Part shown: piece by piece, positions 41,601 through 49,385 of the stretch
How the letters are laid out: each line of letters begins with the position of its first letter
Numbering within the stretch: the stretch's first letter is position 1
Assembly: GCF_025979705.1 (NCBI RefSeq)
Contig: NZ_CP110136.1
Span: forward strand, 868,001-932,000
DNA from: Hymenobacter sp. YIM 151858-1
GTDB lineage: Bacteria; Bacteroidota; Bacteroidia; Cytophagales; Hymenobacteraceae
Reading direction: 5' to 3'
Length of the DNA stretch: 64,000 bases
Translations under genes and position numbers: made by a program
The notes under the pieces: generated by a model
Told to the model about the DNA's origin: nothing
Databases searched by the model: none
The model's input: the letters and a program-made list of their open reading frames with translations, nothing else

Positions 41601-41712
41601 TAAAGTCTTGAATGTAGGGGCTGGTGCCTAGGGTAACCTGTGCCCAAGCATGCGGCGATGCAAACGTGAGCATCCCGGCGCCTAACAAACCAAGAAGTAA
41701 AGGTGATTTCAT
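38677..41712 (-). CDS. T9SS-sorted multidomain protein with exonuclease/endonuclease/phosphatase domain
   Basis: 1011-aa secreted protein. After a signal peptide (ASPHAWAQ) come a jelly-roll-like domain, choice-of-anchor/Ig-like domains (DLGFGTQTIGATGSQTFTLG, FAPTAGGLATGSIAI) and a second carbohydrate/MAM-like domain (NEDWLISPALNISSMNVPLL). The endonuclease/exonuclease/phosphatase core follows: LDVVNWNIEWFG, YGLAEIVD, VLIMGDFNDDL and TSDHYPI. It ends with a type A sorting domain (LGLYPNPVSKTVRVEV). Likely an extracellular DNase or phosphodiesterase; the substrate is inferred. Confidence 0.9.
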   Translation of the reverse strand: MKSPLLLGLLGAGMLTFASPHAWAQVTLGTSPYIQDFNALASGLPTGFTVRSAATATALGTTQTLTTTPTEWNFATSVGFRNYASATGLTATTSTADQAAATNRALGVRQTSSTGYDPGSAFVFQAANTTGRYELQLSFKLQSLDASSPRTTTWRVDYAVGATPTSFTALPTSAVTGNSTFSNTTVNVDFGNALDDKNEPVWIRIVALSASAGSGNRPTSAIDDFNLSWKTASDARLISSVTDLGFGTQTIGATGSQTFTLGGANLTANTTLTATGPYQLSKDNTTFASSISFTPAELATNQTVHVRFAPTAGGLATGSIAIASQGAASKTVNLRGTGFDPANPTYSFNDCGTNLADGWTQVSVTGAQVWACTAFGRDAADASGKATSPNAVQINGFAGSAQTNEDWLISPALNISSMNVPLLSFWSRTRFNGPAVQLRVSTNYSGTGSPTAAGVTWTTIDVDLPAANSDTWTRTSNVDLSSYKASPVYVAFVYTSSAASGAAQWTVDDIQVTNSSTPAPVAVRAVPSRLNFDYVKENEKATRKFLTTSRNVTGDVTITSPSAAFKVSKDGTTFSNSVTFTAAEALAAPKEVTVEFAPTAASTNYTASLSITTPGATAVPVALAGNTYVPNATLDVVNWNIEWFGSTGNGPTDEALQETNARKVLTDLNADVYGLAEIVDTAKLGAIVRQLPGGYRYSVSTGVSGSSFGSAQKLVFVYRATSFSNATFTTLSACTSCTDPNNWSTNWSTGRVPYMMEADVKLVNGQTRRVAFVLIHAKANESNDGGDSYNRRKAGAEALKAELDARYATSNVLIMGDFNDDLDVTIANIPNVTASSYQAFTADAAQYSALTLPLSQAGLKSTVGFNDVIDHVVVSNELNTLYLDGSANIRTDIAGTIANYGNTTSDHYPIQTRFILGANVVTNNKAGVAAAKLGLYPNPVSKTVRVEVPERGQHLQLQVLTADGRVAISAKGSVEQLNQQLNQKVGNLNAGMYTVRIVGEQQTYVERFVKQ

Positions 41713-41741
41713 CGACAGATGTCGTAAGTGGTGGTGGAAAG

Positions 41742-41749
41742 CAAAAGTA
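41742..41749 (-). promoter_or_regulatory. -7 box (TACTTTTG) of the T9SS nuclease-like gene
   Basis: TACTTTTG on the minus strand, 29 bp before the ATG at 41712, with a TTG about 17 bp further upstream (41767-41769). Confidence 0.5.
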
Positions 41750-41902
41750 CTCGCCTACAAGAAAGTCAATGTTATCAGAATGTTACCAAATTCTGCCAGC
41801 AGAAATTTGTCTACACCTCCCTCATCTGGCGCTTTGCTTGCCAGGTGCTCTGTTCCTGGTTCGCCCATCTACCTAGGGCAGTTCCGCGTGCTGCGGCGCT
41901 GC

Positions 41903-42544
41903 TTACGCTTTTGTGTAGTAGGGTTCCTTTTCCTTGTCGTGGTAGCGCAGGTAGCCGTGCAGCACCAGCTTAATCAGCATGCGGTGGGCGCGGCGCTTCG
42001 AAACGTTGATCAGCTTGGTGTACTGATCCAGAGTCATGCGCGGGTTTTTCCGCACGTAATCCAGGGCTGCCTCTTCGTGCCGGCTCAGCGGTATTCTCTC
42101 GAACCGGCTTTCGGGCTGTTCGTTGGTTGGCACCTTCTCCGTGAGCTGGCTGGTTTGCACGCTTTCGGCCCCCACCCGTACGTAACCCCGCCAATCGTCG
42201 TCGGCCACTAGTGCTTTGTGTGGTTTGCGTTGGCTTTCGGCTACGGTTACCACCAATATTATTCGTTCGTCGTCTTCTACTTCCTCCACACGAAATGGCA
42301 GCGGCGGCATTACATATTGCTCCGCGGCCTGCCTAAGCAAATATATTTCTTCTTCGGCGTCGCGCACGCCCACAATCCGGCCGTTGTCTTCCACACCAAT
42401 CAGGATTCTGCCACCCCGGCTATTGGCAAACGAGGCCAGGGTGCGCGAGATACGTGTGGGGTGCGTAGTGCGCTTTTTAAATTCGAGCGTATCGCCCTCG
42501 CCGCGTGCGATTAATTCGCGCAGCCGCTGTGCCGTAAATGCCAT
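41903..42544 (-). CDS. Schlafen AlbA_2-domain protein with winged-helix-like C-terminus
   Basis: 213-aa cytosolic protein. The N-terminal AlbA_2 domain shows EGDTLEFKKRTTHPTRISRT, the LASFANSRGGRILIGVEDNG loop and a VVTVAESQRKPHKAL strand; this domain binds nucleic acid or nucleotide and occurs in transcription regulators. The C-terminal 70 residues look like a winged helix (SRHEEAALDYVRKNPRMTLD, KRRAHRMLIKLVLHGYLRYH). It is probably a regulator; targets unknown. The ATG at 42544 starts the AlbA_2 domain. Confidence 0.85.
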   Translation of the reverse strand: MAFTAQRLRELIARGEGDTLEFKKRTTHPTRISRTLASFANSRGGRILIGVEDNGRIVGVRDAEEEIYLLRQAAEQYVMPPLPFRVEEVEDDERIILVVTVAESQRKPHKALVADDDWRGYVRVGAESVQTSQLTEKVPTNEQPESRFERIPLSRHEEAALDYVRKNPRMTLDQYTKLINVSKRRAHRMLIKLVLHGYLRYHDKEKEPYYTKA

Positions 42545-42936
42545 GTTCCGAAAGGCAGTTACATAAAAATCTAACCTATACGAGTACTCGGTAAAAAGGC
42601 TGCAAGCATAGTAGTTTCCTACCAGTCGGTAGCCTAGGTCGGGAGCCTGAAAAATTTCCAAACATCCTGCAGGTCATATTCGATTTAGCACCTTGGAATT
42701 CAGGTTTTCGCTTTCATTTGCATCAAGCACAGCTTCCCGGCTGTTAGGGTTTGGGAGCAGATTATTAGGTGCATTGGTTTGCCTTTCGCAGGGGCGTGAT
42801 GATTGGAGGAAAGGATTTCACAATCAGTTCGGGCCATACGCAACCGTGCTTATATGCTGTAAGCTTAAATGGCAGAGTCTTGTTCGGGGAAGCTGTTACG
42901 AATTGAAGCGGCGCTGTAAAAAATCAGGCAGTAAAA
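42545..42936. other. Gene-free stretch
   Basis: About 390 bp with mixed composition. Open frames here are short and lack family features; I see only the terminator at its right edge. Confidence 0.5.
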
Positions 42937-42966
42937 AAGCCCAGCGGCCGTTAGGCCACTGGGCTT
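42937..42966 (-). terminator. Terminator of the AT-hook protein gene
   Basis: A 13-bp stem with one mismatch (42937-42949 with 42954-42966); on the minus strand it is followed by a T-run. Confidence 0.85.
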
Positions 42967-42987
42967 ACAAAATCAGCGGTGCTAAGC

Positions 42988-43248
42988 TTATGCGTTGTTA
43001 GCAGCGTTTTTGGGCGGACGGCCCGGACCGCGGCGGCGGCCTTCACCGGCCTCCCCGCCTTCGGCGGTGGGTTTGCGGCCTGGTTTCTTACGCTGGGTTG
43101 GCTCGTAAGCAGGGTCGAGCAATTCGGCCAGCTCGTTCAGGGCAGATTGCACCTTGCCGTGAGCACGACGAATTTCCCGCACCAAATTTTCGTTGCGACC
43201 CGCATCTTCCAATACTTTCTGCAGGTGCTGAAGGTTTAGTTCGGCCAT
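42988..43248 (-). CDS. Small AT-hook protein
   Basis: 86 aa. The first 45 residues are a helical, possibly coiled-coil region (LQKVLEDAGRNENLVREIRR), and the basic tail holds two AT-hook-like cores (KKPGRKPT and RRGPGRPPK) that would grip the minor groove of AT-rich DNA. Such small proteins are common in Cytophagales and may act as nucleoid or regulatory factors; this is inferred. It is followed by a clear terminator and preceded by an AT-rich region. Confidence 0.8.
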   Translation of the reverse strand: MAELNLQHLQKVLEDAGRNENLVREIRRAHGKVQSALNELAELLDPAYEPTQRKKPGRKPTAEGGEAGEGRRRGPGRPPKNAANNA

Positions 43249-43516
43249 TTTATATCAGTGGTTAATGGTTCAAATTCTGAACAAAGAAACGAGAATAAAG
43301 AAATAAAGTATCGGCCTAGGTATTTTTTTTCTGGCGAAATACCAAAATAATGCCTGACCATGCCGGCGTAAATTTGAAATACGTGCAGAGGTAAAGGCGA
43401 AATTCGGCCGCAGTTCGGCTTTGGTGCACTCCTCCGTTTTTGCTAGCCTGCCGCCCGTATTTATAGCCTTGTCCTAGGTGCAAACGCTCGTAATACAGCT
43501 ATTGGCACCGGAATAT

Positions 43517-44401
43517 TTATTCACCAACGCCCGTTTCGTCGGCCGAAATACGCCACAGCCGGAATGCCTCCGCGCGGCTTGCCGCCTTGCTCGAAACCCG
43601 GGCCGGATGGCAATTTTTGAGGTATGCACCGTTAAATTTCATCGGGTCGGTTTCGGTTACCAGGCACACAATTGTTTCGGCTGCTTTTTCATTTGATCGG
43701 GCAAACGGCAGCGCCAGCAACACCATGGCGCGCATTAACCACGAGCTGTGCAACCACAAATTAGAACGCACCAAACCGGGGTGTAAGCAGTGGGCCGTAA
43801 TAGGGGTGAGCTCCAAGCGCTCGGCCAGTGCTTTGGTAAACAAAATATTAGCCAGTTTCGAATCGCAATAAGCCGTAAATGCGCTACTGCGGTTGGGGTC
43901 GATGCGCGCCTCGATGGTGCTTTCAATTTCGCCCAGCCAGTGCGCCTCGGATGCCACCGTGATTATGCGGGCACCAGCGCCGGCCTGCTCCAGCAGCGGC
44001 AGCAAACGGTTAGTGATTACAAACGGAGCCAGGTGGTTGGTAACCCAGCAAAGTTCGTGGCCTTCGTCGGTTGCGATAAGCTTATCGGGCAACACGCCGG
44101 CGTTGTTAATCAGCACATCGAGCTTGGGGTAGCGGTCCAGAATCTCATCGCACAGCTGATGCACCTCGGCCAGTATGGCCAGGTCGCAGAGCAACAGCTC
44201 GGGGGCGGGCGTGTTGGGCGCGGCTGCGGCCTGCACCTCGGCCAGGGCCTGTTGGCCACGGGCCTGGTTGCGGCACACCAGCAGCAGGTGCGCACCTAGG
44301 GCGGCTAGGAGTTTGGCGGCGGCAAGGCCAATGCCCGCCGATGCGCCCGTGAGTAAAATTGTGCGGCCGTGCAGCGGCCGTTTGGCAGTAGTAGTAGGCA
44401 T
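43517..44401 (-). CDS. Retinol dehydrogenase-like SDR oxidoreductase
   Basis: 294-aa NAD(P)-dependent short-chain dehydrogenase. The cofactor motif is LLTGASAGIGLAAAK, with NNAG in INNAGVLPDK, the active-site Ser in ITVASEAHW, and Tyr/Lys in AYCDSKLAN. The pattern matches retinol dehydrogenase/WWOX-like SDRs. Substrate unknown. The ATG at 44401 is chosen; a longer open frame upstream adds nothing family-like. Monocistronic, with a terminator upstream belonging to the DUF3127 gene. Confidence 0.87.
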   Translation of the reverse strand: MPTTTAKRPLHGRTILLTGASAGIGLAAAKLLAALGAHLLLVCRNQARGQQALAEVQAAAAPNTPAPELLLCDLAILAEVHQLCDEILDRYPKLDVLINNAGVLPDKLIATDEGHELCWVTNHLAPFVITNRLLPLLEQAGAGARIITVASEAHWLGEIESTIEARIDPNRSSAFTAYCDSKLANILFTKALAERLELTPITAHCLHPGLVRSNLWLHSSWLMRAMVLLALPFARSNEKAAETIVCLVTETDPMKFNGAYLKNCHPARVSSKAASRAEAFRLWRISADETGVGE

Positions 44402-44452
44402 GGTGGAGAAGCCGGAAATAGCTGGAGGCCTCTGGCTTGGGTGCATACGCAA

Positions 44453-44485
44453 AAATGCCGCTTCCGGTAACCGGAAGCGGCATTT
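44453..44485. terminator. Terminator of the DUF3127 gene
   Basis: A 33-bp palindrome of two 15-bp arms with A/T flanks, between the DUF3127 stop and the SDR start. Confidence 0.8.
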
Positions 44486-44508
44486 GCAGTATCATTTGCA
44501 GCGGCTGC

Positions 44509-44931
44509 TTAGAAAGGCAGGTCGTTGTCGTCGTCCGAAGCAATGGGGGCCGGGCGCTGCGGCTGGGCATCGCGGCGCAGGCCGGGGTTGTTGTTGGCAG
44601 CCGGAGCCGAGTAACCGCCGCTCTGCTGAGCGCCCGCGCTGGCACCACCACCCGCCGACGGCTCAATGCGCCAGGCTTCGAGGTTGGTGAAGTACAGCAT
44701 CTGGCCGTTTTTGTTGAAGCCGCGGCCACGCAGGTTGAACTGAACGCGTACCTCGTCGCCGATTTTGTATTGGTCGATCAGTGCGGTTTTGTCTTGTACC
44801 AGCTGAAATTTGATATGCTCGGGATACTGGCCGTCTACGACTTCCAGCACGAACTCGCGCTTGCGGAATTTCTCGCTCACCTGTTGCTCGTCCATGATGT
44901 CGTGCAGGCGGCCGGTAGCTTCGTAAGCCAT
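44509..44931 (-). CDS. DUF3127 protein with SSB-like acidic tip
   Basis: 140-aa protein. The first 85 residues are an OB-like beta domain of DUF3127 (MDEQQVSEKFRKREFVLEVV, YKIGDEVRVQFNLRGRGF). Then comes a disordered Gly/Ala/Asn/Pro linker, and the C-terminus is DDDNDLPF, almost the same as the acidic tip of single-stranded DNA-binding protein that recruits repair proteins. So it may be an SSB-like protein. A TAGATTTG promoter box is 37 bp upstream of the ATG. Confidence 0.8.
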   Translation of the reverse strand: MAYEATGRLHDIMDEQQVSEKFRKREFVLEVVDGQYPEHIKFQLVQDKTALIDQYKIGDEVRVQFNLRGRGFNKNGQMLYFTNLEAWRIEPSAGGGASAGAQQSGGYSAPAANNNPGLRRDAQPQRPAPIASDDDNDLPF

Positions 44932-44967
44932 AGTCAATGAAAGGAGGGATGTTGAAAATTTATAAGC

Positions 44968-44975
44968 CAAATCTA
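44968..44975 (-). promoter_or_regulatory. -7 box (TAGATTTG) of the DUF3127 gene
   Basis: TAGATTTG on the minus strand fits TAnnTTTG and lies 37 bp before the ATG at 44931. Confidence 0.5.
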
Positions 44976-45030
44976 CGAAAAATAATTCCGGATGGGTGGT
45001 GCCGGGCCGTGGTTGGTGGCTCACTTTTGC

Positions 45031-45052
45031 ACTCCTATATATAATAAGGAGT
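45031..45052. repeat. AT-rich element, copy 1 (arms ACTCCT/AGGAGT)
   Basis: A 22-bp AT-rich inverted repeat with 6-bp arms, between the divergent DUF3127 and isoaspartyl peptidase genes. Related copies are at 46193-46212 and 49041-49058. Confidence 0.6.
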
Positions 45053-45127
45053 AGCCCACCCGGCGGCGGTGGGCAAACCGCCCACCGCCGTTGCCGTACT
45101 TGTGGCTCAGCAACTCAATCTTACTGC

Positions 45128-46099
45128 ATGTCGCACATTGCCCTTGCCCTGCACGGCGGCGCCGGCACCATTGCCCGCAACCAGCTGCTCCCCGAGGCCG
45201 AATACGAATACCGCCAGGCTTTGCAGCATGCCTTGCTCGCCGGCTACGATTTGCTGCGGCAGGGCGCGCCGGCCCTCGATGCGGTGGAGCACACCGTGGT
45301 GCAGCTCGAAAACAACCCGTTGTTTAATGCCGGCCGCGGTGCCGTGTTCACCCACGAGGGCCACCACGAGCTCGATGCTTCTATCATGGACGGCCGCACC
45401 AAGCAGGCCGGAGCCGTAACGGGTGTGCGGGCGGTGCAAAACCCCATCAGGGCGGCGCGCCTGGTGATGGAGCGCTCCGAGCACGTGCTGTTGGCCTGGC
45501 CCGGCGCCGAGGAGTTTGCCCGCCAGCAAGGGTTGGCCATGCAGCCGCCTGCGTATTTCTTTACCGAGCACCGCTATGCGCAACTGCAGGAGGCGCTGGC
45601 GAGCGGCCGCATCCGTCTCGACCACAGCCACGACGCCCCGCTCGACGAGCCCAATAAATTCGACGAAGACCCGAAGCGCAAGATGGGAACGGTTGGAGCC
45701 GTGGCCTGCGACCAATACGGAAACCTGGCGGCGGCCACCAGCACGGGCGGCATGACGAACAAGCGGTTTTCGCGCGTGGGCGACTCGCCCATTATCGGGG
45801 CGGGCACCTGGGCCGACAACCGTACGTGCGCCATCAGCTGCACCGGCCACGGCGAGTTTTTTATCCGGGCTGTGGTGGCGCATGATATTGCCTGCCTGAT
45901 GGAGTACCGGGGCCTGAGCCTGGCCGAAGCCTGCCACGTGGTGGTGCACGATAAACTGGCCCCCGTTGGCGGCGAAGGCGGACTGGTAGCCGTGGATGCC
46001 GCCGGCAACATCGCCTTGCCCTTCAACTCCGAAGGCATGTACCGGGCCAGCATCAGCAGCTACGCGCCCTTGTTTGTGGGCATCTACCACGACGAATAA
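45128..46099 (+). CDS. iaaA: Isoaspartyl peptidase / plant-type L-asparaginase (Ntn hydrolase)
   Basis: 323-aa Ntn-hydrolase that cleaves isoaspartyl dipeptides and asparagine. It begins LALHGGAGTI, carries FNAGRGAVFTHEGHHELDASIMDG in the alpha part, and self-cleaves before the nucleophile Thr in KMGTVGAVA; STGGMTNKRFSRVGDSPIIG and GTGEFFIR-like HGEFFIRAVV are in the beta subunit. The neighbour is a cyanophycinase-like gene, whose beta-Asp-Arg dipeptides this enzyme could split. The ATG at 45128 starts the domain. Confidence 0.92.
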   Translation: MSHIALALHGGAGTIARNQLLPEAEYEYRQALQHALLAGYDLLRQGAPALDAVEHTVVQLENNPLFNAGRGAVFTHEGHHELDASIMDGRTKQAGAVTGVRAVQNPIRAARLVMERSEHVLLAWPGAEEFARQQGLAMQPPAYFFTEHRYAQLQEALASGRIRLDHSHDAPLDEPNKFDEDPKRKMGTVGAVACDQYGNLAAATSTGGMTNKRFSRVGDSPIIGAGTWADNRTCAISCTGHGEFFIRAVVAHDIACLMEYRGLSLAEACHVVVHDKLAPVGGEGGLVAVDAAGNIALPFNSEGMYRASISSYAPLFVGIYHDE

Positions 46100-46158
46100 C
46101 AACCCCTAGGTGTTCTGGGCCTTTGGCGCTGGCAGCACCTAGGCAGGTGGCAAAGAGC

Positions 46159-46194
46159 AGCGGCCCCGGTAGTGCCATGACTACCGGGGCCGCT
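46159..46194. terminator. Bidirectional terminator between isoaspartyl peptidase and cyanophycinase genes
   Basis: A perfect 15-bp GC-rich stem (46159-46173 with 46180-46194) between convergent genes; an AT-rich element follows directly. Confidence 0.8.
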
Positions 46195-46212
46195 CCATAT
46201 ATATTAAGGAGT
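46193..46212. repeat. AT-rich element, copy 2
   Basis: A 20-bp copy with CTCC/GGAG arms that follows the terminator directly, close to the 3' end of the cyanophycinase gene. Confidence 0.5.
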
Positions 46213-46219
46213 AGCAGGC

Positions 46220-47143
46220 TTACGACGCCGGGCGTACTTCAACGGCTGGCCGATGCGCTTCCACTGCAGCATCGTGGGTTGCCTTGTCGACAAAAAATCT
46301 GCGTTCCTGAATATCGTACACGTTGCCTTTCGCCAGCACGTGCATGGTAATGTTCTCAATCGAGAGGGCCGTGCCCTTGGGAGCAGCGGCCGTGTTGTTG
46401 TGCCGGATGTGGTGGCCATCGATAATGATGACCAGATTGGAGCCGATGGTTTCGATGAGGTTGCCGTTGCGGATAAGCACGCCTGTGTCCTCGCCCAAGC
46501 CAATGCCGATGAACGTGGGATGCAAACCCACCGATTCAATCAGGCGACCAAAACGGCCGCGCTTTACAAAGTGCGAGTCGATGATAACGTTCGGAATCAG
46601 GCTCAGGCCCGTGCCCATTTTCACGGCGCCCTTCATCAGCGACTCCGGTACCGAGCCGCCCCGGATCATGATGTGCGACATGGCCATGGCGCCGGCGCTG
46701 GTGCCCGCAATTACAAAATCGGGCTCGGCAAAGTAGCGCTGCGTCAGGATTTCCAGAAAGCGCGTGCCGCAAAACATTTCCCTGAGCCGCGACTGGTCGC
46801 CGCCCGAAAACATCACCAGGTCGGCCGCGAGCAGGCGTTCGAGCATTTCGGGCTGATCGGTGTCTTGCGGAACCCGGATGTCCATCACGCCCACGTCGAG
46901 GCAGTTCAGCATGCCAAACGACGATACGTAGATGCGCCCGACCTCCTCCGGAATCATGGAGGCGGTGGTGATTACCTCGATGCGCGGGTTGGTTTTGCCG
47001 CTTTCCAACACAATGCGCTTCAGAATGCCCAGCTCAAAAAAATTGAGGTAGTACTTCTTCTTTTTGCGCGGGTTGGGGTAAGTGCCTTTGTCTTCGTTGC
47101 CCCCAACGGCAATCAGTTTACCCTGTGGTTTCGGTGCGTTCAA
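46220..47143 (-). CDS. cphB: Cyanophycinase-like S51 peptidase
   Basis: 307-aa serine peptidase of family S51. GKLIAVGGNEDKGTYP opens the class I glutaminase-like fold; the nucleophile Ser lies in VIAGTSAGAMAMS, with SGGDQSRL and the later SVGLHPTFIGIGLGEDTG helping form the active site. Cyanophycinase cuts cyanophycin into beta-Asp-Arg dipeptides, and an isoaspartyl dipeptidase-like enzyme is next door, but no cyanophycin synthetase is seen in the window, so another isoaspartyl-type substrate is possible. Start codon TTG; no ATG fits. Confidence 0.87.
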   Translation of the reverse strand: MNAPKPQGKLIAVGGNEDKGTYPNPRKKKKYYLNFFELGILKRIVLESGKTNPRIEVITTASMIPEEVGRIYVSSFGMLNCLDVGVMDIRVPQDTDQPEMLERLLAADLVMFSGGDQSRLREMFCGTRFLEILTQRYFAEPDFVIAGTSAGAMAMSHIMIRGGSVPESLMKGAVKMGTGLSLIPNVIIDSHFVKRGRFGRLIESVGLHPTFIGIGLGEDTGVLIRNGNLIETIGSNLVIIIDGHHIRHNNTAAAPKGTALSIENITMHVLAKGNVYDIQERRFFVDKATHDAAVEAHRPAVEVRPAS

Positions 47144-47236
47144 CTAGCAGAAAAGTGAGGCGTGGGTGAGTGAGAAAGGAGAGAATCGGAACGTATGCTG
47201 CATGAAGCAACTCCTGCGCCAAAAAGTGCCAAAAGG

Positions 47237-49039
47237 CTAAGCGAATGTTGGCTTGCCAACCAGCGTGTCGAGGGTGCTGGTTGAAACCGAGTGGTAGTTG
47301 CCGCGGGCCTGGGCGTATATCTGGCGGGCGCGCTCCTGGCCCTCGGGTGTGGCCAGCAAGGCTTTGTAGAGCGGAACCAGAAATTTGCGGCGGCCAACGC
47401 GCGTAAGAAAATCCTGCAGCGCGGTGTTGGCCGGTGCATAGTGGGCGCCAACAGCCAACGGAAACCAGGCCGTCAGGATTTCGGCGTTGCCCGAATTGGT
47501 AAAGCCGAAGGCTTTATCCAAGTCGGCAAGCTGCTCGGGGCTGATGTGCTCAGGCAAGCCGTGCAGGAAATGTACCCACTCGTGCGTGCTCCAGGTGTGG
47601 GTTTCGAGTGCAGCCGGAACGGCGCCGTGCCGCCAGGCTTGCAAAGCCGCCTCCACGCTGGCAAACCGCTCCGACTGAACCGGCGGCGCCATTGGCGGAA
47701 TACCTGGGGCGTTTATCCAGGTTTCGAGCTGTAATTGCGCTTCGGCACCCGGTACCTGGCTGAGCAGCTCGCGGCGCAGGTACGCCACAAAGTGCGCGGT
47801 ATCCATCGACTGGAAGGCGTGCTCGGAGAAGTACTGGGTGATGAAAGCGTCGAGCTTTTCGCGGCCCACGATGCTCTCAAGGGTTAGGAGCAGGTAGTTG
47901 CCTTTTTCGTAGGCAATTTCGTTGAGGCCCTCGTCGGGGTCGCGGCCGGCGAGCTGCAGGTGCAGGTGGGTGTCGGGGCTGTTGGCACCTAGCTCCTCAA
48001 TGGTGTGGTGCAAGGCCGTTTGGCCCAGTACCTGCAGCATGTCGGCGTAGTCGCGGCCGTACAGCCGCTCCATGATGCGCCGCTCAAAGTACACCGTAAA
48101 GCCTTCGTTCAGCCAGAAGTCGTTCCAGGTGGCGTTCGTCACGAGGTTGCCCGACCAGGAGTGGGCCAGCTCGTGCGCTACCAGGCTGGTCAGGCTTCGG
48201 TCGCCGGCCAGGATGGTGGGCGTTACGAAAGTAAGGCGCGGGTTTTCCATACCGCCGAAGGGGAATGAGGGTGGCAGCACCAGCAAATCGTACCGCTCCC
48301 AGCGGTAGGGGCCGTACAACTCCTCGGCTGCGCCCACCATCTGCTCGAGGTCGGCAAACTCGTGGGTAGCGCTGGGCAGCGTAGCCGGCTCGGCGTAAAT
48401 ACCGGTGCGGTTGCTCAGGGCCTGAAACTGCAGGTTGCCCACGGCCAGCGCCATGAGGTAGGAGGGAATGGGCTGCGGCATGCGGAACGTATACTCGCCC
48501 GAAGCCGAAAGCTGCTGCGGGTTTTCGGCGCTCATCAGGGCGAGCAGCTCTTTGGGTCCGTTCACGGTGGCTTCGTAGGTGAAGCGTACGCCCGGCGAGT
48601 CCTGGCACGGAATCCAGGTGCGCGCCAGAATGGCCTGCGACTGGGTAAACAAAAACGGGTGCTGCTTGCCGGCCGTTTGCTCGGGCGTTAGCCACTGCAG
48701 GGCGGCGGCCTCCGGCGAGGTGCGGTAGAGCACGGTTACCGAACGGGTAGTGGGGTGCACGTGAATGCGCATTGGTCGGCCGAGCACGGGGTCGGGTTCG
48801 CCAAGCTCAAAGGCCGTAAGCGTGGTATCGTTATCGAGGGTAACCGCTTCAATGGCCAGGTCGCGGGTGTCAAGCCACAGTTCCGTAATGCCCGGCTGTA
48901 CCTCCACCTGCCACGTGGCTTTGCCCAGCAAGCGCTTGGCGGCAAAGTCGACGGTGAGGTGGAGCACCAAGTGGCGCACCACGGCCTCTTGCGGGCGGGC
49001 GCAGCTGTGCGGGTCGGAAGCCAGAAGCGTTTTAACCAT
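47237..49039 (-). CDS. M1-family aminopeptidase (leukotriene A4 hydrolase-like)
   Basis: 600-aa zinc aminopeptidase. GGMENP is the exopeptidase motif that binds the N-terminus, and VAHELAHSWSGN gives HExxH; the second Glu is in WLNEGFTVYFERRIME. The C-terminal alpha-helical domain and overall length match leukotriene A4 hydrolase-like bacterial enzymes. No signal peptide, so cytosolic. It is third in a peptide-degradation neighbourhood with isoaspartyl peptidase and cyanophycinase. Confidence 0.92.
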   Translation of the reverse strand: MVKTLLASDPHSCARPQEAVVRHLVLHLTVDFAAKRLLGKATWQVEVQPGITELWLDTRDLAIEAVTLDNDTTLTAFELGEPDPVLGRPMRIHVHPTTRSVTVLYRTSPEAAALQWLTPEQTAGKQHPFLFTQSQAILARTWIPCQDSPGVRFTYEATVNGPKELLALMSAENPQQLSASGEYTFRMPQPIPSYLMALAVGNLQFQALSNRTGIYAEPATLPSATHEFADLEQMVGAAEELYGPYRWERYDLLVLPPSFPFGGMENPRLTFVTPTILAGDRSLTSLVAHELAHSWSGNLVTNATWNDFWLNEGFTVYFERRIMERLYGRDYADMLQVLGQTALHHTIEELGANSPDTHLHLQLAGRDPDEGLNEIAYEKGNYLLLTLESIVGREKLDAFITQYFSEHAFQSMDTAHFVAYLRRELLSQVPGAEAQLQLETWINAPGIPPMAPPVQSERFASVEAALQAWRHGAVPAALETHTWSTHEWVHFLHGLPEHISPEQLADLDKAFGFTNSGNAEILTAWFPLAVGAHYAPANTALQDFLTRVGRRKFLVPLYKALLATPEGQERARQIYAQARGNYHSVSTSTLDTLVGKPTFA

Positions 49040-49040
49040 G

Positions 49041-49058
49041 CTATATATAATAAGGAGT
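49041..49058. repeat. AT-rich element, copy 3
   Basis: An 18-bp half-element (CTATATATAATAAGGAGT) lying directly upstream of the M1 aminopeptidase ATG; it lacks the left arm of copy 1. Confidence 0.5.
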
Positions 49059-49385
49059 GAAACCGGGCGGCGCCGGTGGCCAATGTTGCCTACGCACGAA
49101 CCGGCCCCAAAGATAACCCCCTACGTGGCGGGACCGTTTGGAGCCGCCGGCACCTAGGGCGAGCGGCCGAAACCAATGAGCGCGTAGGGCTGAAAACCGA
49201 GCCGCTGAGCAGCAAGATGCCGGCTCGCATCGTTTTACAATTATCTTGCAGGCTGGAAGAGAGTAACTCAGGCAACCTGTAACGGGCTGTTGGAGTACAA
49301 TCAAGCAGCCCGCAGCGGCGGCCCTGTGGTTCAGGGATGCCACCGCCGCCCCGCGGAAGTGCCGCTTTGTTTTTCCACCATACTC
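49059..49385. other. Gene-free stretch upstream of the L,D-transpeptidase gene
   Basis: About 330 bp between divergent genes. It holds a CCTAGG copy; no gene or strong promoter box is evident. Confidence 0.4.

Noticed and set aside
42693-43001. 102-codon frame upstream of the AT-hook gene
   Set aside because: It runs through the AT-hook terminator and has no credible features.
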